A stretch of DNA of 64,000 nt from the NCBI GenBank assembly GCA_002706685.1, contig PALV01000011.1, positions 124,001-188,000 of the forward strand. Direction: 5' to 3'. Shown one piece after another: positions 26,557 through 36,154 of this stretch. The notes beneath the pieces were generated by a model that worked only from the letters and a program-made list of their open reading frames with translations, had not been told where the DNA came from and did no database searches. Position 1 is the first letter of the stretch, and every line of letters begins with the position of its first letter. This stretch comes from Gammaproteobacteria bacterium (GTDB lineage: Bacteria > Pseudomonadota > Gammaproteobacteria > Pseudomonadales > Pseudohongiellaceae). The position numbers were made by a program, and so were the translations under genes.

Positions 26557-28101
26557 ATGTCTATTCTTCGTCAGTTCGCGGCACTTGGCCTGTTATTGCT
26601 TTTGCCGCTCAGTTTGCAGGCGCAGTATCTCAATACCACCTCCCATTTTGCACCGCAGGGCATGGCAGGCACCGACACGCTGGTTGTGCTGGTGCCGGCG
26701 GACAGCGAACAGCTGCAATTGTCCGGCTGGTCCCAGCAGACAGTTGCCCAGATAAGCCGGGCCATGGCTGCCGCCGAGTTTGACGGGACTGCCCGTCAAA
26801 GCCTGGAAATCATGGCGCCCGTCGGTCTGGAAGTCGACCGGCTGATTCTGCTCGGCGTGGGCGATCCCGCCAGTCTGCAGCGTCCAGTCGCGGAAGAAAT
26901 TGGCGCGGCGCTGAGTGCACACATCAACGGCAGTAATGCCCTGGTCATCGAGATTCATTCTGAGCTGATCGCGGACAGTTCGCGTGCGGTAGACATCATG
27001 GCGTCCGTTGCTCATGGTGTGGACCTGCGTAACTATCGCTTTGATCAATTAAAAAGTGAGCCTGATGATCGTCCCAGCCAGACCTATCACTGGGTTTCGG
27101 CAGCAACGGGTGATCTGCAGCAACAATACAATGCCCTGAGGGCGCTGGCGGAAGGGGTTTTCACCGCACGTGAGTTGACCACGCTGCCCGGTACCGATGG
27201 CAATCCGGCTGCATTTGCCGAGTATGCCGCCAATACACTCGCGCCCTTGGGTGTTGAAGTGACAATCCTGGGGCCCGAAGAAGTCCTGGAAGCCGGCCTG
27301 GGTTCTTTGTACGGCGTCAGCAAAGGCAGTCAGCACAAAGCGCATCTGCTTATTGCGCACTGGCGCGGCAGTGATGACCGACCGATTGCGCTGGTAGGTA
27401 AGGGCAATACCTTTGATACTGGCGGTTACGACCTTAAAACCACTGACTCCATTCTGGTCATGCAGACGGACAAAGCCGGTGGCGCCGCCGTAGTGGGTGC
27501 CGTCAAGGCACTGGCGGGCCAGCAGGCGGCTGTCAACGTGGTGGGCGTTGTGCCCCTGTCGCAGAACTCCATCTCCGGTGAAGCCATGCTGCCGGGTGAC
27601 GTTTTGACCGCCGGTGATGGCACCACAATCGAAGTGGCTTCCACCGACGCAGAAGGTCGTTTGATTCTGGCGGACGGTATCTACTATGCGCGCGATCGTT
27701 ACGATCCGGCCGTCATCGTCGATATCGCGACGCTGACTGGTGCCAAGTCTACGGCATTGGGCAGCGAGTTCTCTGCCATTTTCAGCGAGCATGATGATTT
27801 GATTGCAACAATGACCGAAGCGGGCAACATGACCGGTGAGCTGGTCTGGCGTCTGCCGCTTGGTCCCTATCCTGGCATTATCGATAGCCGCATTGCAGAC
27901 ATCCGCAATACGGGTTCGCCCGGTGCGCAGGCAGGTGCCGTGTTTCTGCAGCACTTTGCCCGTGATACACCCTGGTTGCACATCGACATGGCAGGTCAGG
28001 CGATTGTCAGCAGTCCCAGTGGGGTACATCCGGCCGGTGGTACCGGTCACGGTGTACGTTTATTGACTGAATGGGTCAAATTATACGCGAGTCAACAATG
28101 A
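26557..28101 (+). CDS. Exported leucyl aminopeptidase (M17 family)
   Basis: A 514-residue M17 peptidase with a signal peptide (LLLLLPLSLQAQ), so periplasmic, unlike cytosolic PepA. The two-zinc site is formed by the Lys and Asp of KGNTFDTGG, the Asp of MQTDKAGGA, and the Asp and Glu of STDAEGRL; the second lysine is in YDLKTT. The usual SGGISLKP is changed to TGGYDLKT, a modest departure. It removes N-terminal hydrophobic residues. CAGGAG precedes the ATG. The TGA overlaps the aspartase start codon. Confidence 0.93.
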   Translation: MSILRQFAALGLLLLLPLSLQAQYLNTTSHFAPQGMAGTDTLVVLVPADSEQLQLSGWSQQTVAQISRAMAAAEFDGTARQSLEIMAPVGLEVDRLILLGVGDPASLQRPVAEEIGAALSAHINGSNALVIEIHSELIADSSRAVDIMASVAHGVDLRNYRFDQLKSEPDDRPSQTYHWVSAATGDLQQQYNALRALAEGVFTARELTTLPGTDGNPAAFAEYAANTLAPLGVEVTILGPEEVLEAGLGSLYGVSKGSQHKAHLLIAHWRGSDDRPIALVGKGNTFDTGGYDLKTTDSILVMQTDKAGGAAVVGAVKALAGQQAAVNVVGVVPLSQNSISGEAMLPGDVLTAGDGTTIEVASTDAEGRLILADGIYYARDRYDPAVIVDIATLTGAKSTALGSEFSAIFSEHDDLIATMTEAGNMTGELVWRLPLGPYPGIIDSRIADIRNTGSPGAQAGAVFLQHFARDTPWLHIDMAGQAIVSSPSGVHPAGGTGHGVRLLTEWVKLYASQQ

Positions 28102-29540
28102 TTCCTATTCCTCGGCAAGAAGATATATTAAGCGGTCCGCATCGTATCGAGAAAGACCTGCTCGGCCCTTTGGCGGTGCCGGCGGATGTTTATTATGGTG
28201 TGCAGACGCAGCGGGCGCTGGAAAACTTCAACCTGACTGGCGTGCCACTGGCGCACTTCCCCAAGATGATCATTGGTCTGGCCATGGTGAAGAAGGCGGC
28301 GGCCGCAGCCAACCACGATATCGGGCTGCTGGAGCCACAGCGCTTCAAGGCCATTGATCACGCCTGTGATCGACTGATCAATGGTGAGTTTCATGACCAG
28401 TTTGTGGTGGACATGATTCAGGGTGGCGCGGGCACCTCCACCAACATGAACGCCAATGAAGTAATCGCCAATATCGCGCTGGAATACCTCGGTCACAAGA
28501 AGGGCGAGTACAAGCACCTCCACCCCAACAACGACGTCAATATGTCGCAGTCCACCAATGACGTCTATCCGACCTCTATCCGTGTGGGTCTGCAACTGTC
28601 GCACTCTGAACTGGTAGACAGCCTTGCCTGCCTGCAGACAGCCTTTGCGGCCAAGCGCGATGAGTTCAAGGATGTCATCAAGATGGGGCGTACGCAGTTG
28701 CAGGACGCCGTGCCAATGACCCTGGGGCAGGAGTTTGGCGCCTACGCCACAACGCTGGGTGAAGACATAGAGCGCATTGGCGGCATGTACGATCTGTTGC
28801 TGGAAGTGAACCTGGGTGGTACCGCCATCGGTACGGGCATTAATGCGGATCCCCGCTATGCTGTGCTGGCAGTGGACCACCTGGCACGCATTGCCGGTTA
28901 CCCAATGCGTCTGGCGGCCGATCTGATTGAAGCGACCTCGGATATGGGGGCATTTGTCCTTTTTTCGGGCATGACCAAGCGTCTTGCAGTAAAACTGTCC
29001 AAGATATGCAACGATCTTCGACTGCTGTCCAGCGGACCGCGCACAGGTCTGTTTGAGATTAATCTGCCGCCGCAACAGCCCGGATCGTCAATCATGCCCG
29101 GCAAGGTTAATCCGGTGATTCCGGAGGCAGTCAATCAGGTGGCTTACCAGGTGATTGGCAACGATCTGGCCATCACCATGGCCGCCGAGAACGGTCAGCT
29201 GCAGCTGAACGTCATGGAGCCACTGATTGCCTACAAGATTCTGGAAAACATGCGACTGTTGCGCCGGGCCATGGACATGCTGCGCGAGCGATGTGTGGTG
29301 GGTATCACGGCCAATGTCGAGCGTTGCCGCGAGCTGGTGAACAATTCGATCGGCCTGATTACCGCCCTGAACCCCTACATCGGCTATGAGAACGCCACTC
29401 GTATTGCCGCGCTGGCACTAGAGAGTGGTAGAGGGGTGGTCGACCTCGTCCGTGAAGAAGGTCTGCTGGATGAGAAGCTGCTGCAGGAAATCCTCAAGCC
29501 AGAAAACATGGTCAACCCTCGCCAGCGCTCGACCTTGTAG
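28098..29540 (+). CDS. aspA: Aspartate ammonia-lyase (aspartase)
   Basis: A 480-residue class II fumarase/aspartase enzyme that converts L-aspartate to fumarate and ammonia. The N-terminus RIEKDLLGPLAVPADVYYGVQT, the GGAGTSTNMNANEV segment and the flexible catalytic loop GSSIMPGKVNPVIPE (Ser330 the general base) all match AspA rather than FumC. ATG 28098 is chosen because it gives the usual N-terminal length and overlaps the peptidase stop (ATGA). Coupling to an exported aminopeptidase would feed released aspartate into carbon and nitrogen metabolism. Confidence 0.93.
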   Translation: MIPIPRQEDILSGPHRIEKDLLGPLAVPADVYYGVQTQRALENFNLTGVPLAHFPKMIIGLAMVKKAAAAANHDIGLLEPQRFKAIDHACDRLINGEFHDQFVVDMIQGGAGTSTNMNANEVIANIALEYLGHKKGEYKHLHPNNDVNMSQSTNDVYPTSIRVGLQLSHSELVDSLACLQTAFAAKRDEFKDVIKMGRTQLQDAVPMTLGQEFGAYATTLGEDIERIGGMYDLLLEVNLGGTAIGTGINADPRYAVLAVDHLARIAGYPMRLAADLIEATSDMGAFVLFSGMTKRLAVKLSKICNDLRLLSSGPRTGLFEINLPPQQPGSSIMPGKVNPVIPEAVNQVAYQVIGNDLAITMAAENGQLQLNVMEPLIAYKILENMRLLRRAMDMLRERCVVGITANVERCRELVNNSIGLITALNPYIGYENATRIAALALESGRGVVDLVREEGLLDEKLLQEILKPENMVNPRQRSTL

Positions 29541-29676
29541 TCTGTGGCTGGCCACCTCGCGAATAATGCCCCGCCGGTGATTGCAGGATCGCTGGTGGGG
29601 TAAACTTTATAATCCCGTTTAAACCATTCCAGGTATTGTGCCGTCTAACGCTACAAACAACGGACTTTGTTTGTAA

Positions 29677-30207
29677 ATGTCTCAACATCTCGAACTTGTC
29701 GTGGTACGCGCCCAGCGTGGCGATCGACAGGCCTTTTATCAGATATATCAGGAGCATATAGGGCGCGTCTATGCGGTTTGCTGGCGCCTGCTTGGTGATA
29801 AACAAAAGGCGGAAGATGCGGCGCAGGAGATATTTATAAAGGTCTGGGAGGCTTTGCCTGGGTTCAAGGGCGACAGCAGTTTTGCCACCTGGTTGCGCAG
29901 CATTGCGACCCGCACGGCAATCGATCTGTGGCGCAAGGACAAACGGCTGCACTTTGTGAATGCCCAGGAGTTTGTTGATGACATTGACAGACAGGGCGGC
30001 CAGCCCGGCATGGCTGGTGAAAACCGGGATCTGGAGATGGCGATCCAGCGCCTGCCGACACAGGCCAGAGCCGTGTTTATATTGTGTGCGCTGGAAGGCT
30101 ACCAGCATAACGAAATAGCCGACTTGCTGCAGATTGCAGAGGGATCCAGCAAGGCACAGTACCATCGGGCAAGAACATTGTTACGGGGGTTTTTGAGTGA
30201 AGACTGA
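29677..30207 (+). CDS. RNA polymerase sigma factor, sigma-70 family (ECF)
   Basis: A 176-residue sigma factor with region 2 (IYQEHIGRVYAVCWRLLGDKQKAEDAAQEIFIKVWEAL, then FATWLRSIATRTAIDLWRKDKR) and region 4 (RAVFILCALEGYQHNEIADLL with the recognition helix ending SSKAQYHRAR). It starts an operon with an overlapping membrane gene and a DUF4097 protein, the usual plan for a cell-envelope sigma and its anti-sigma. In the 136-base upstream gap there is a TATAAT at 29608-29613, but no well-spaced -35. Confidence 0.92.
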   Translation: MSQHLELVVVRAQRGDRQAFYQIYQEHIGRVYAVCWRLLGDKQKAEDAAQEIFIKVWEALPGFKGDSSFATWLRSIATRTAIDLWRKDKRLHFVNAQEFVDDIDRQGGQPGMAGENRDLEMAIQRLPTQARAVFILCALEGYQHNEIADLLQIAEGSSKAQYHRARTLLRGFLSED

Positions 30208-30724
30208 AGACCAGCTTGATCGGGCGATTGCCGATCTGAGCAAAGACATTAAACCAGAGCGGGACCTGTGGGCAGATCTGTCGCAGCGGCTCCCGGACCG
30301 TGAGGCTGAGGCGGCGCCGCGGCGCCGTGGCCTGGTGATGGGCAGCCGGTGGGCGGCCGTATTTGCCATCGCTCTGGTTGGCGCGCTGGCCCTGCGTCTG
30401 GACCTGCTGCCAGATCCGGCGCTGGCACCAGCCGGTGGCAATCAGCAAATGGCAGAGGTAGAGGTTATTCCGGCAGAAGCCCTGATCGCGCAGCAGTTTG
30501 AGCAGGAAAAAGCCCGTCAGCTAGGTGAATTGGGTGTCGTTAGCGAGGATTTTGGTGACTGGCGCTACCAGATGGCGGTATGGGATCAGGCCATTGGTCA
30601 GGTTCAGCAAACCATGAATTATTACCCGAATGACCCGGTGCTGCTGAGCCAGATGGAAGGACTGTATCGCCAGCAGCTGGATTACATTCACTTGATTGCC
30701 ACAACGGATACGTCCGGATACTGA
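30197..30724 (+). CDS. Putative anti-sigma factor, single-pass membrane protein
   Basis: A 175-residue protein starting with GTG inside the end of the sigma gene (11-base overlap). It has a cytoplasmic N-terminus (about 1-50, acidic then RRR), one membrane helix (WAAVFAIALVGALALRLDLL, about 52-72) and a periplasmic part with coiled-coil-like helices. The position and topology fit an anti-sigma factor. It has no zinc-binding HxxxCxxC, so it would be of a non-ZAS type. No better family was recognised. Confidence 0.7.
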   Translation: MKTEDQLDRAIADLSKDIKPERDLWADLSQRLPDREAEAAPRRRGLVMGSRWAAVFAIALVGALALRLDLLPDPALAPAGGNQQMAEVEVIPAEALIAQQFEQEKARQLGELGVVSEDFGDWRYQMAVWDQAIGQVQQTMNYYPNDPVLLSQMEGLYRQQLDYIHLIATTDTSGY

Positions 30725-30788
30725 TCGGATACCAGACAGGAACATGTGGCCTCGGCACAGATACTTAAAGAGTTTAAACAGGAGAGAG

Positions 30789-31760
30789 ATGATGAAGAGT
30801 TTGTTTGCGTTTATTCAGGCAGCGGCGCTGATAATACTGATCACCGCGCTCAGCATGGTCGAGGCCATCGCTCAGCAGACGCCAATTGATGAAAGCCGTG
30901 ACGTCGCGGCCAATGAAAAGATCCGCATTGAAGTGATGCGCGGTGATGTCACGATTACCGTCAACAATGACAACCGGTTCAGTGTGACAGGCTTGCTGGA
31001 TGAGGATGCAGAGGGTTTCGATCTTGAGTCGGCCCGCGGATTCACCGATTTTCGCGTTGAGATGCCGCGCCGCCTCAATGGTCGTTCCAATGTCGAAGGG
31101 TCGGAGCTGGCGTTTTCGGTCCCGGTAAACAGCGATATCGAGTTCACCGGTGTGAACGTCGAGGTCAATATTGATGGCGTCCAGGGCGGAAGTCGTATCC
31201 ATACCGTTAATGGCCCAATCGACGCTCGCAATCTGGCCAACTTTGTTGAGCTGGATACTGTCAATGGCGAAATCACAAGCATAGACAACCGGGGACGCGT
31301 CAGCATCACCACGGTCAATGGCGAAATTGAAGAACGCAACACGGTCGGACGTCTGGCAGCGCAGGCCGTCAATGGTCAGATCAGCACTGACAGCCAGGCC
31401 GAAATTGTTGCATTGAATGTCGTAAATGGTGAAATCAGCGGTCGGCTGCAGGGCGTACTGGAGCTGGAGATCGAGACCGTCAATGGCAGCATCGAGCTGC
31501 AGCTCCCGGATACCAGGACCCCACGTGTCAGTGGCAGTAGCGTCAGCGGAGCCATGGTGCTAGGCTTTGACGCAGACGTCGACGCCCGCTTCACGCTCCG
31601 TAACTCGGTAGGCGGAAGCATTCGCAACGGGCTGACCGACGACGAACCAGAGCGGGGGGGCTTTGGTCCGTCGCGGCGACTGGAGTTCACCACAGGTGCG
31701 GGAGAAGGTGATGTCACGTTGACATCGCTGAGTGGTCGCCTGGAGGTGCGCCAACAATGA
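30789..31760 (+). CDS. DUF4097-type beta-solenoid protein with VNG repeats
   Basis: A 323-residue exported protein (signal peptide ending near EAIAQQ). VNG recurs at residues 140, 158, 176, 194, 212 and 231, an 18-residue period (last step 19), giving a predicted beta-solenoid with a small-residue turn. The family is often annotated as adhesin-like or DUF4097. As third gene of a sigma/anti-sigma operon it is probably an envelope-stress output or sensor. AGGAGAG precedes two ATG codons; the first is used. Confidence 0.82.
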   Translation: MMKSLFAFIQAAALIILITALSMVEAIAQQTPIDESRDVAANEKIRIEVMRGDVTITVNNDNRFSVTGLLDEDAEGFDLESARGFTDFRVEMPRRLNGRSNVEGSELAFSVPVNSDIEFTGVNVEVNIDGVQGGSRIHTVNGPIDARNLANFVELDTVNGEITSIDNRGRVSITTVNGEIEERNTVGRLAAQAVNGQISTDSQAEIVALNVVNGEISGRLQGVLELEIETVNGSIELQLPDTRTPRVSGSSVSGAMVLGFDADVDARFTLRNSVGGSIRNGLTDDEPERGGFGPSRRLEFTTGAGEGDVTLTSLSGRLEVRQQ

Positions 31761-31779
31761 CAATCCTTAGGAGTATCAC

Positions 31780-33438
31780 ATGGTTCGAGTTTTCAGAGTA
31801 TTGATCGCAGCGCTGATGCTGCTGCCTGTGGCAGGAGTTCAGGCACAGGACGAGCCTCTGGCAGTACTGGTTCCGGGCGGTGGGGACTACAGTCGCCCCA
31901 CCTCACTGAGCAACCCCGAGGCGCAGGCATTTTTTGATCAGGGCCTGCGCATGGCCTGGAGCTTCTACTTCCCGGAGTCAATCGCTTCCTACCAGGAAGC
32001 CGCAAGACTCGAACCCGAAAACCCCATGCCCTACTGGGGCCTGGCTCACGCCGCCGGCCCCAATCCCAACAGCCGCTACGCCAACCTGCCGGATGACCCG
32101 CAGGGTGCCGGGCTGGAAGCCATCCGCCGCGCTCTGGAGCTGTCCAATAACGGCACCGCAAAAGAGCGCGAGATGATCAATGCGCTGTTTGTGCTGTACA
32201 ACAAGGACGCCATTCCTGACGATCGTGAACGTGACGCGGCCTACGTCAATGCCATGGCCGATCTGCACGCCAAATACCCGGATGACCCGGACATCGCCAC
32301 GGTGTATGCCGAGGCCTACATGAACACCACCCGCTGGGATTACTGGAATGCTGACGGCTCTGCCAAACCGGGGACTGCAAATGCCCAGGCAGCGCTGGAA
32401 ACTGCCATGACGGCATCGCATGACCATCCAGGTGCCAACCATCTTTATATCCATCTGATGGAAGCCTCTTCGCAGCCCGAGCTGGCCATGCCAGCGGCGC
32501 AAAAACTGGAGTCCACCGTACCGATTTCCGGGCACATGGTGCATATGCCCGGACACATCTATCTGCGCGTCGGCGAGTACGAAAAAGCCGTCAGCACCAA
32601 TGAGCGCTCACAGGTTGTAGATCAGCAGTTCGCCGAGATCTGGGGTGACACCAACTTCCCCATGATCGGTACCTACGGCCTGTCGCATCGTTCGCACGCC
32701 GGTCACGCGCTGGACTTTGTGCGTTACGCCAATATGCTGCAGGGCAACTACGCCAACTCTTCCGAAGCTGCCGCCCGCAATGCCGCCAACTCAATGGCTG
32801 GTATGGGACGCGGCCAGAAATTTATCGCTCACGAATGGGTGACGGATAAAGTCTTTGGCCAGTGGGACAAAATTCATGCGGAGAACGCGGCCCGCCGCGA
32901 GCGCGCCACCACACCGTACTTGAGTGGCATGCTCAGCTATGTCATGGGCAGCGCTCATGTGGCCATGGGACACATGGATGCCGCACAGCAGGAGCTGGAC
33001 AATATCCGCACACAAATCCAGGCGGATGGTGTGAACGAGGGTGTCGGTCCGACCCCGGCCGACCATGTGCTGACCCTGGCCATGCACGCCCTGATGGGCG
33101 AGATGGAAGAAGCCAACGGCAACCTCGATGCTGCCATCATGCACTACCAGCAGGCCGTGGAGTATCAGGACAACCTGAACTACACCGAACCACCAGACTG
33201 GTCACACTCCATGCGTCTGTATCTCGGCGCTGCCCTGATCGATGCGGGCCGCGCGGAAGAGGCCGAAGCGGTGTACCGCAAGGATCTGGAGTGGAATCAG
33301 CAGAATGGCTGGTCCAATTTTGGGCTGGCGCAGGCGCTGGCCGCGCAGGGCCGTGATGCCGAGGCGCAGATCATTTTCCGCCAGTTCGAAGACCAGTGGC
33401 GTAATGCCGATGTGACGCTGGAGCGTTCACGGCTCTGA
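31780..33438 (+). CDS. Exported tetratricopeptide-repeat protein
   Basis: A 552-residue protein with a signal peptide (MLLPVAGVQAQ). TPR-like helical pairs are spread along it, e.g. FFDQGLRMAWSFYFPESIASYQEAARLEPENPMPYWGLA and, near the C-terminus, DAGRAEEAEAVYRKDLEWNQQNGWSNFGLAQALAAQGR. Proteins of this type are common in marine gammaproteobacteria but uncharacterised. A HxxH-like HMVHMPGHIYLR segment (about residues 247-258) is conserved in such proteins and might bind metal. It follows the DUF4097 gene by 19 bases with GGAG before ATG, so may share its operon. Confidence 0.82.
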   Translation: MVRVFRVLIAALMLLPVAGVQAQDEPLAVLVPGGGDYSRPTSLSNPEAQAFFDQGLRMAWSFYFPESIASYQEAARLEPENPMPYWGLAHAAGPNPNSRYANLPDDPQGAGLEAIRRALELSNNGTAKEREMINALFVLYNKDAIPDDRERDAAYVNAMADLHAKYPDDPDIATVYAEAYMNTTRWDYWNADGSAKPGTANAQAALETAMTASHDHPGANHLYIHLMEASSQPELAMPAAQKLESTVPISGHMVHMPGHIYLRVGEYEKAVSTNERSQVVDQQFAEIWGDTNFPMIGTYGLSHRSHAGHALDFVRYANMLQGNYANSSEAAARNAANSMAGMGRGQKFIAHEWVTDKVFGQWDKIHAENAARRERATTPYLSGMLSYVMGSAHVAMGHMDAAQQELDNIRTQIQADGVNEGVGPTPADHVLTLAMHALMGEMEEANGNLDAAIMHYQQAVEYQDNLNYTEPPDWSHSMRLYLGAALIDAGRAEEAEAVYRKDLEWNQQNGWSNFGLAQALAAQGRDAEAQIIFRQFEDQWRNADVTLERSRL

Positions 33439-33575
33439 TAAGCAAGGTATAACACCAGACGATCAAAAAGATGGTGCTGTCCCTCAGCACTTGCTACCCT
33501 GATCGGGCAACAGACAACGCAAGGGACTGCGTCTGTCCGACCAAGATCAATAATAATGACTGGGGGTAGTTCTGT

Positions 33576-34706
33576 ATGCGTCACCTGTCCGTGCTGTCAG
33601 CAGCCGTTTTGCTGGCCTGTTCGCTTTCCGTTTTTTCATCATCTGCGCTGGCCCAGACCCTGGAGCCAACCGGTCCCATGCCTTACGACATTGTCGAAAG
33701 CTGGGCCAAACCCTTTGCGCAACGGGGTTATTCCTGGGGTGGCAACTCCGGCATCCATATCGAGAACAAAGACCGCATCATTATTGTCCAGCGCGGTGAA
33801 ACTGAACTCCCCAATCCCATTCCTTCGGATTACACCAATTTTCCCGGCTCCATGGGCTGGAACGTCATTCAGGGCAGAGGCCGCACCTGGCAGAACCTGC
33901 TGTATGTGATGAACAGCCAGGGCGAGGTGCAGGACGTCTGGAACCAATGGGATCACCTTTGGAAGGGCACCGATGGTCCTGGCCCGCACCGCTTGCGTGT
34001 CAGCCCCTATGATCCGGAACGTCGCATCTGGGTGGTGGAAGAAACCGGCCATGTCATCTACGTCTTTTCCCAGGACGGCCAGCACCTGATTCGCATGCTG
34101 GGTGAAAAGAATGTTTCTGCCAGCGACGAGACGCATTTTGGCAAACCGCAAGACGTCACGTTCCTGCCCGACGGACATGTGCTGGTAGCTGACGGGCTGG
34201 AGAACGCGCGCGTTGTTATCCTGGATGAGGATGGTGAATATGTCGGTGAGTTCGGTTCGCGTGGTGAGGAACCAGGCCAGTTTCTGAGCGTGCACGGCAT
34301 AGCCATGGGGCCTGACAACAAGGTCTATGTCGTCGATCGCGACGGCCTGAATATCCAGGTGTTTCAGCAAACCAATCCGGGGCGTGGCGAGGTGCCAAAT
34401 TTTGAGTTTGTCGACCGCTGGACCGGTCCCAACTTTCCGCTGGATATCATCGTAAGCGAGGAATACGCCTGGGTCACTGACATACGTCCACCCAAGATTC
34501 TGCAGTTCGACCTGGAAGGCAATCACGTCTATACCTGGCTGCTACCGGGCGAAGGCCCCACCGCCTGGCTGGAGATGCATTCATTTGCCGTGGATGAAGA
34601 GGGCAACCTGTATGGCACTGACAATCAGTATGCACGTCCACAGAAACTGGTGCCGCGCGCCGATGCCGATCCGAAGCATCTGGTGCAGAGGCAGTATGTG
34701 CCGTAG
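33576..34706 (+). CDS. NHL-repeat beta-propeller protein (peptidyl-alpha-hydroxyglycine lyase-like)
   Basis: A 376-residue exported protein (signal peptide ending SSALAQ). NHL repeats are seen as KPQDVTFLPDGHVLVADG..NARVVILDEDGEYVGEFG and VHGIAMGPDNKVYVVDRDGLNIQVF, part of a six-bladed propeller. The arrangement resembles the lyase domain of peptidyl-glycine alpha-amidating monooxygenase, as often annotated, but the catalytic residues cannot be confirmed by eye. It may be cotranscribed with the TPR gene, though the 137-base gap contains a short hairpin. Confidence 0.8.
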   Translation: MRHLSVLSAAVLLACSLSVFSSSALAQTLEPTGPMPYDIVESWAKPFAQRGYSWGGNSGIHIENKDRIIIVQRGETELPNPIPSDYTNFPGSMGWNVIQGRGRTWQNLLYVMNSQGEVQDVWNQWDHLWKGTDGPGPHRLRVSPYDPERRIWVVEETGHVIYVFSQDGQHLIRMLGEKNVSASDETHFGKPQDVTFLPDGHVLVADGLENARVVILDEDGEYVGEFGSRGEEPGQFLSVHGIAMGPDNKVYVVDRDGLNIQVFQQTNPGRGEVPNFEFVDRWTGPNFPLDIIVSEEYAWVTDIRPPKILQFDLEGNHVYTWLLPGEGPTAWLEMHSFAVDEEGNLYGTDNQYARPQKLVPRADADPKHLVQRQYVP

Positions 34707-34713
34707 TTGAGAT

Positions 34714-34738
34714 GTGGGCCCGGATTAGTCGGGCCCAC
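34714..34738. terminator. Bidirectional hairpin between convergent genes
   Basis: A perfect 9-bp GC-rich stem GTGGGCCCG (34714-34722) / CGGGCCCAC (34730-34738) with a seven-base loop lies just after the propeller gene and overlaps the last codons of the convergent gene. T-tracts are poor on both sides, so it may act with Rho or simply block read-through. Confidence 0.65.
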
Positions 34739-35510
34739 TACTCCACAAGGGTATTGATCGCTGAATGGCAAGCCGCTGCTCCCGGCAACTCGATACCGCA
34801 AGATTGACTTCTCGAGTCGCGTCATAGGCCTGTCTGGAATTCATATCGACGGAAAATTGTGCCACAAGTTTCTGCATGCGGACGCTGACACCATAGCCGC
34901 CGCCAAGAATAACTTCCTCTATCTCGCCGGGTGCTGGCCGCGGCTCGTGACCGATGTTGCTGGCGGATTCGACTAGCGTGGCCTGCAATGCGTTGAGCGC
35001 GTCACGAAGACCGGCGCACTCGTCGACTGGAAATTCATACTCCATCATTTGAATTGCACCCACCTCCCCGGACCCGTTGCGCGCTTCGAGCAGGGCGGAT
35101 ACCTGCAGCGGCAGGGCAGGATCAAAATGACGGTAGCGAACGGTGTGTTCCGTGCCATCCCGCAATTGGAAGTGTGTGGTGTTCCAGCGCAATCCGTTCC
35201 AGTATTCCACGTTAATACTGATGGTAGTGTCGCTGGGCATACGAGTCAGATTGTCGAGTATTCTGCGCTGGATGGCGTCTTGTTCGTTAAAAACCAGGTA
35301 GACCTCATTATTGTCACCAGACACGATCCTGGAAAGTCCGTGCAGTGAGGGCCACTCCCTGGTGCCTTGTCCACTCAACGCATCAAGTGTTGCCTGGTCT
35401 TCGGGCAGAACCAATATGGTTGGTTGAGATCCCTGTGCAGAACCGGCTGTCGTAAGGCTGATAGCGCTGGCCGTAAGTGTTGCAAGAAGGTAGTTTCTTG
35501 TCCGTGGCAT
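34725..35510 (-). CDS. Secreted protein of unknown function
   Basis: A 261-residue protein with a signal peptide (LLATLTASAISLTTAGSAQG). The mature part is mixed alpha/beta with two pairs of cysteines far apart (ECAGLRDAL and SSCREQ). I recognise no family or motif. It is convergent with the propeller gene and separated from the next secreted small protein (opposite strand) by a 119-base AT-rich divergent region. Confidence 0.6.
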   Translation of the reverse strand: MPRTRNYLLATLTASAISLTTAGSAQGSQPTILVLPEDQATLDALSGQGTREWPSLHGLSRIVSGDNNEVYLVFNEQDAIQRRILDNLTRMPSDTTISINVEYWNGLRWNTTHFQLRDGTEHTVRYRHFDPALPLQVSALLEARNGSGEVGAIQMMEYEFPVDECAGLRDALNALQATLVESASNIGHEPRPAPGEIEEVILGGGYGVSVRMQKLVAQFSVDMNSRQAYDATREVNLAVSSCREQRLAIQRSIPLWSSGPD

Positions 35511-35629
35511 AGAAAATCCATTTATCTATCAGGTTGGATGAGATCACAACGACAAGTGGTCGCTGAAAAAGTAAAAGGTTATAGGATATATCTGGCAATC
35601 GCGCTTATCTAAATTATTAAGGACGAATC

Positions 35630-36154
35630 ATGAAATCAATAGGGAACTCACTGCTCACGCTCGCACTTTTGGTGCCAGCTGTTTATGCAAACCCGACATT
35701 CGATGGTCATACTTTGCATATCCCATTCATAGATACAAAAGATCAGGCAGGCGTATATCAAAGTATCGAGATGCAGCCTGTCGATAGTAATCTCTGGAGG
35801 CTGGTTCAAGTAGATGAGGGTGTACTCCATCAGGGTTTACAGACAGTTGAAGTCTTGAAAACTGACACTGCTCCGGTGCAGGTATTTCTCATTATAAGCG
35901 GTATGCACAGCAGCTCCTGCGACGAAATAGGAAATGTGGCTTCTCGTTACGATGCAGCCACAAGCACGCTAGTAGTGAATCTGTACTACCAGCCGTTTGG
36001 GGAGGGGGCCTGCACGGGCGTATTCCGCCCCTTTGAGCATGTGATGGCCCTGCCTGTCTTCGGCGTACTGGCCGGGGAATACAAGGTGCTGGTCAACGGA
36101 ACGTACGAGGCTCCGTTCGAACTGCTGGAGGACAACAAACTGGACCGTCCTTAG
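35630..36154 (+). CDS. Small secreted protein of unknown function
   Basis: A 174-residue protein with a signal peptide ending PAVYAN. Two cysteines (SSSCDEIG and GACTGVF) probably form one disulphide. The C-terminus [28 protein letters not shown] looks like the last strands of an Ig-like or inhibitor-like beta domain. The first half is AT-rich compared with neighbours, hinting at acquisition. Its end overlaps the end of yoeB by 4 bases. No function can be given. Confidence 0.6.
   Translation: MKSIGNSLLTLALLVPAVYANPTFDGHTLHIPFIDTKDQAGVYQSIEMQPVDSNLWRLVQVDEGVLHQGLQTVEVLKTDTAPVQVFLIISGMHSSSCDEIGNVASRYDAATSTLVVNLYYQPFGEGACTGVFRPFEHVMALPVFGVLAGEYKVLVNGTYEAPFELLEDNKLDRP

Noticed and set aside
27049..28050. 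333-residue open frame on the minus strand
   Set aside because: Antisense of the leucyl aminopeptidase gene, whose catalytic motifs are all in the plus frame.
28128..29075. 315-residue open frame on the minus strand
   Set aside because: Antisense of aspA; composition rich in His/Gln/Arg as expected for a shadow frame.
29587..29613. TATAAT (29608-29613) as a full promoter for the sigma gene
   Set aside because: The -10 is perfect, but the nearest TTGCAG is 21 bases away, too far for a normal sigma-70 promoter, and no ECF-type -35 was evident.
33639..34526. 295-residue open frame on the minus strand
   Set aside because: Antisense of the NHL propeller gene, which has a signal peptide and repeats in the plus frame.
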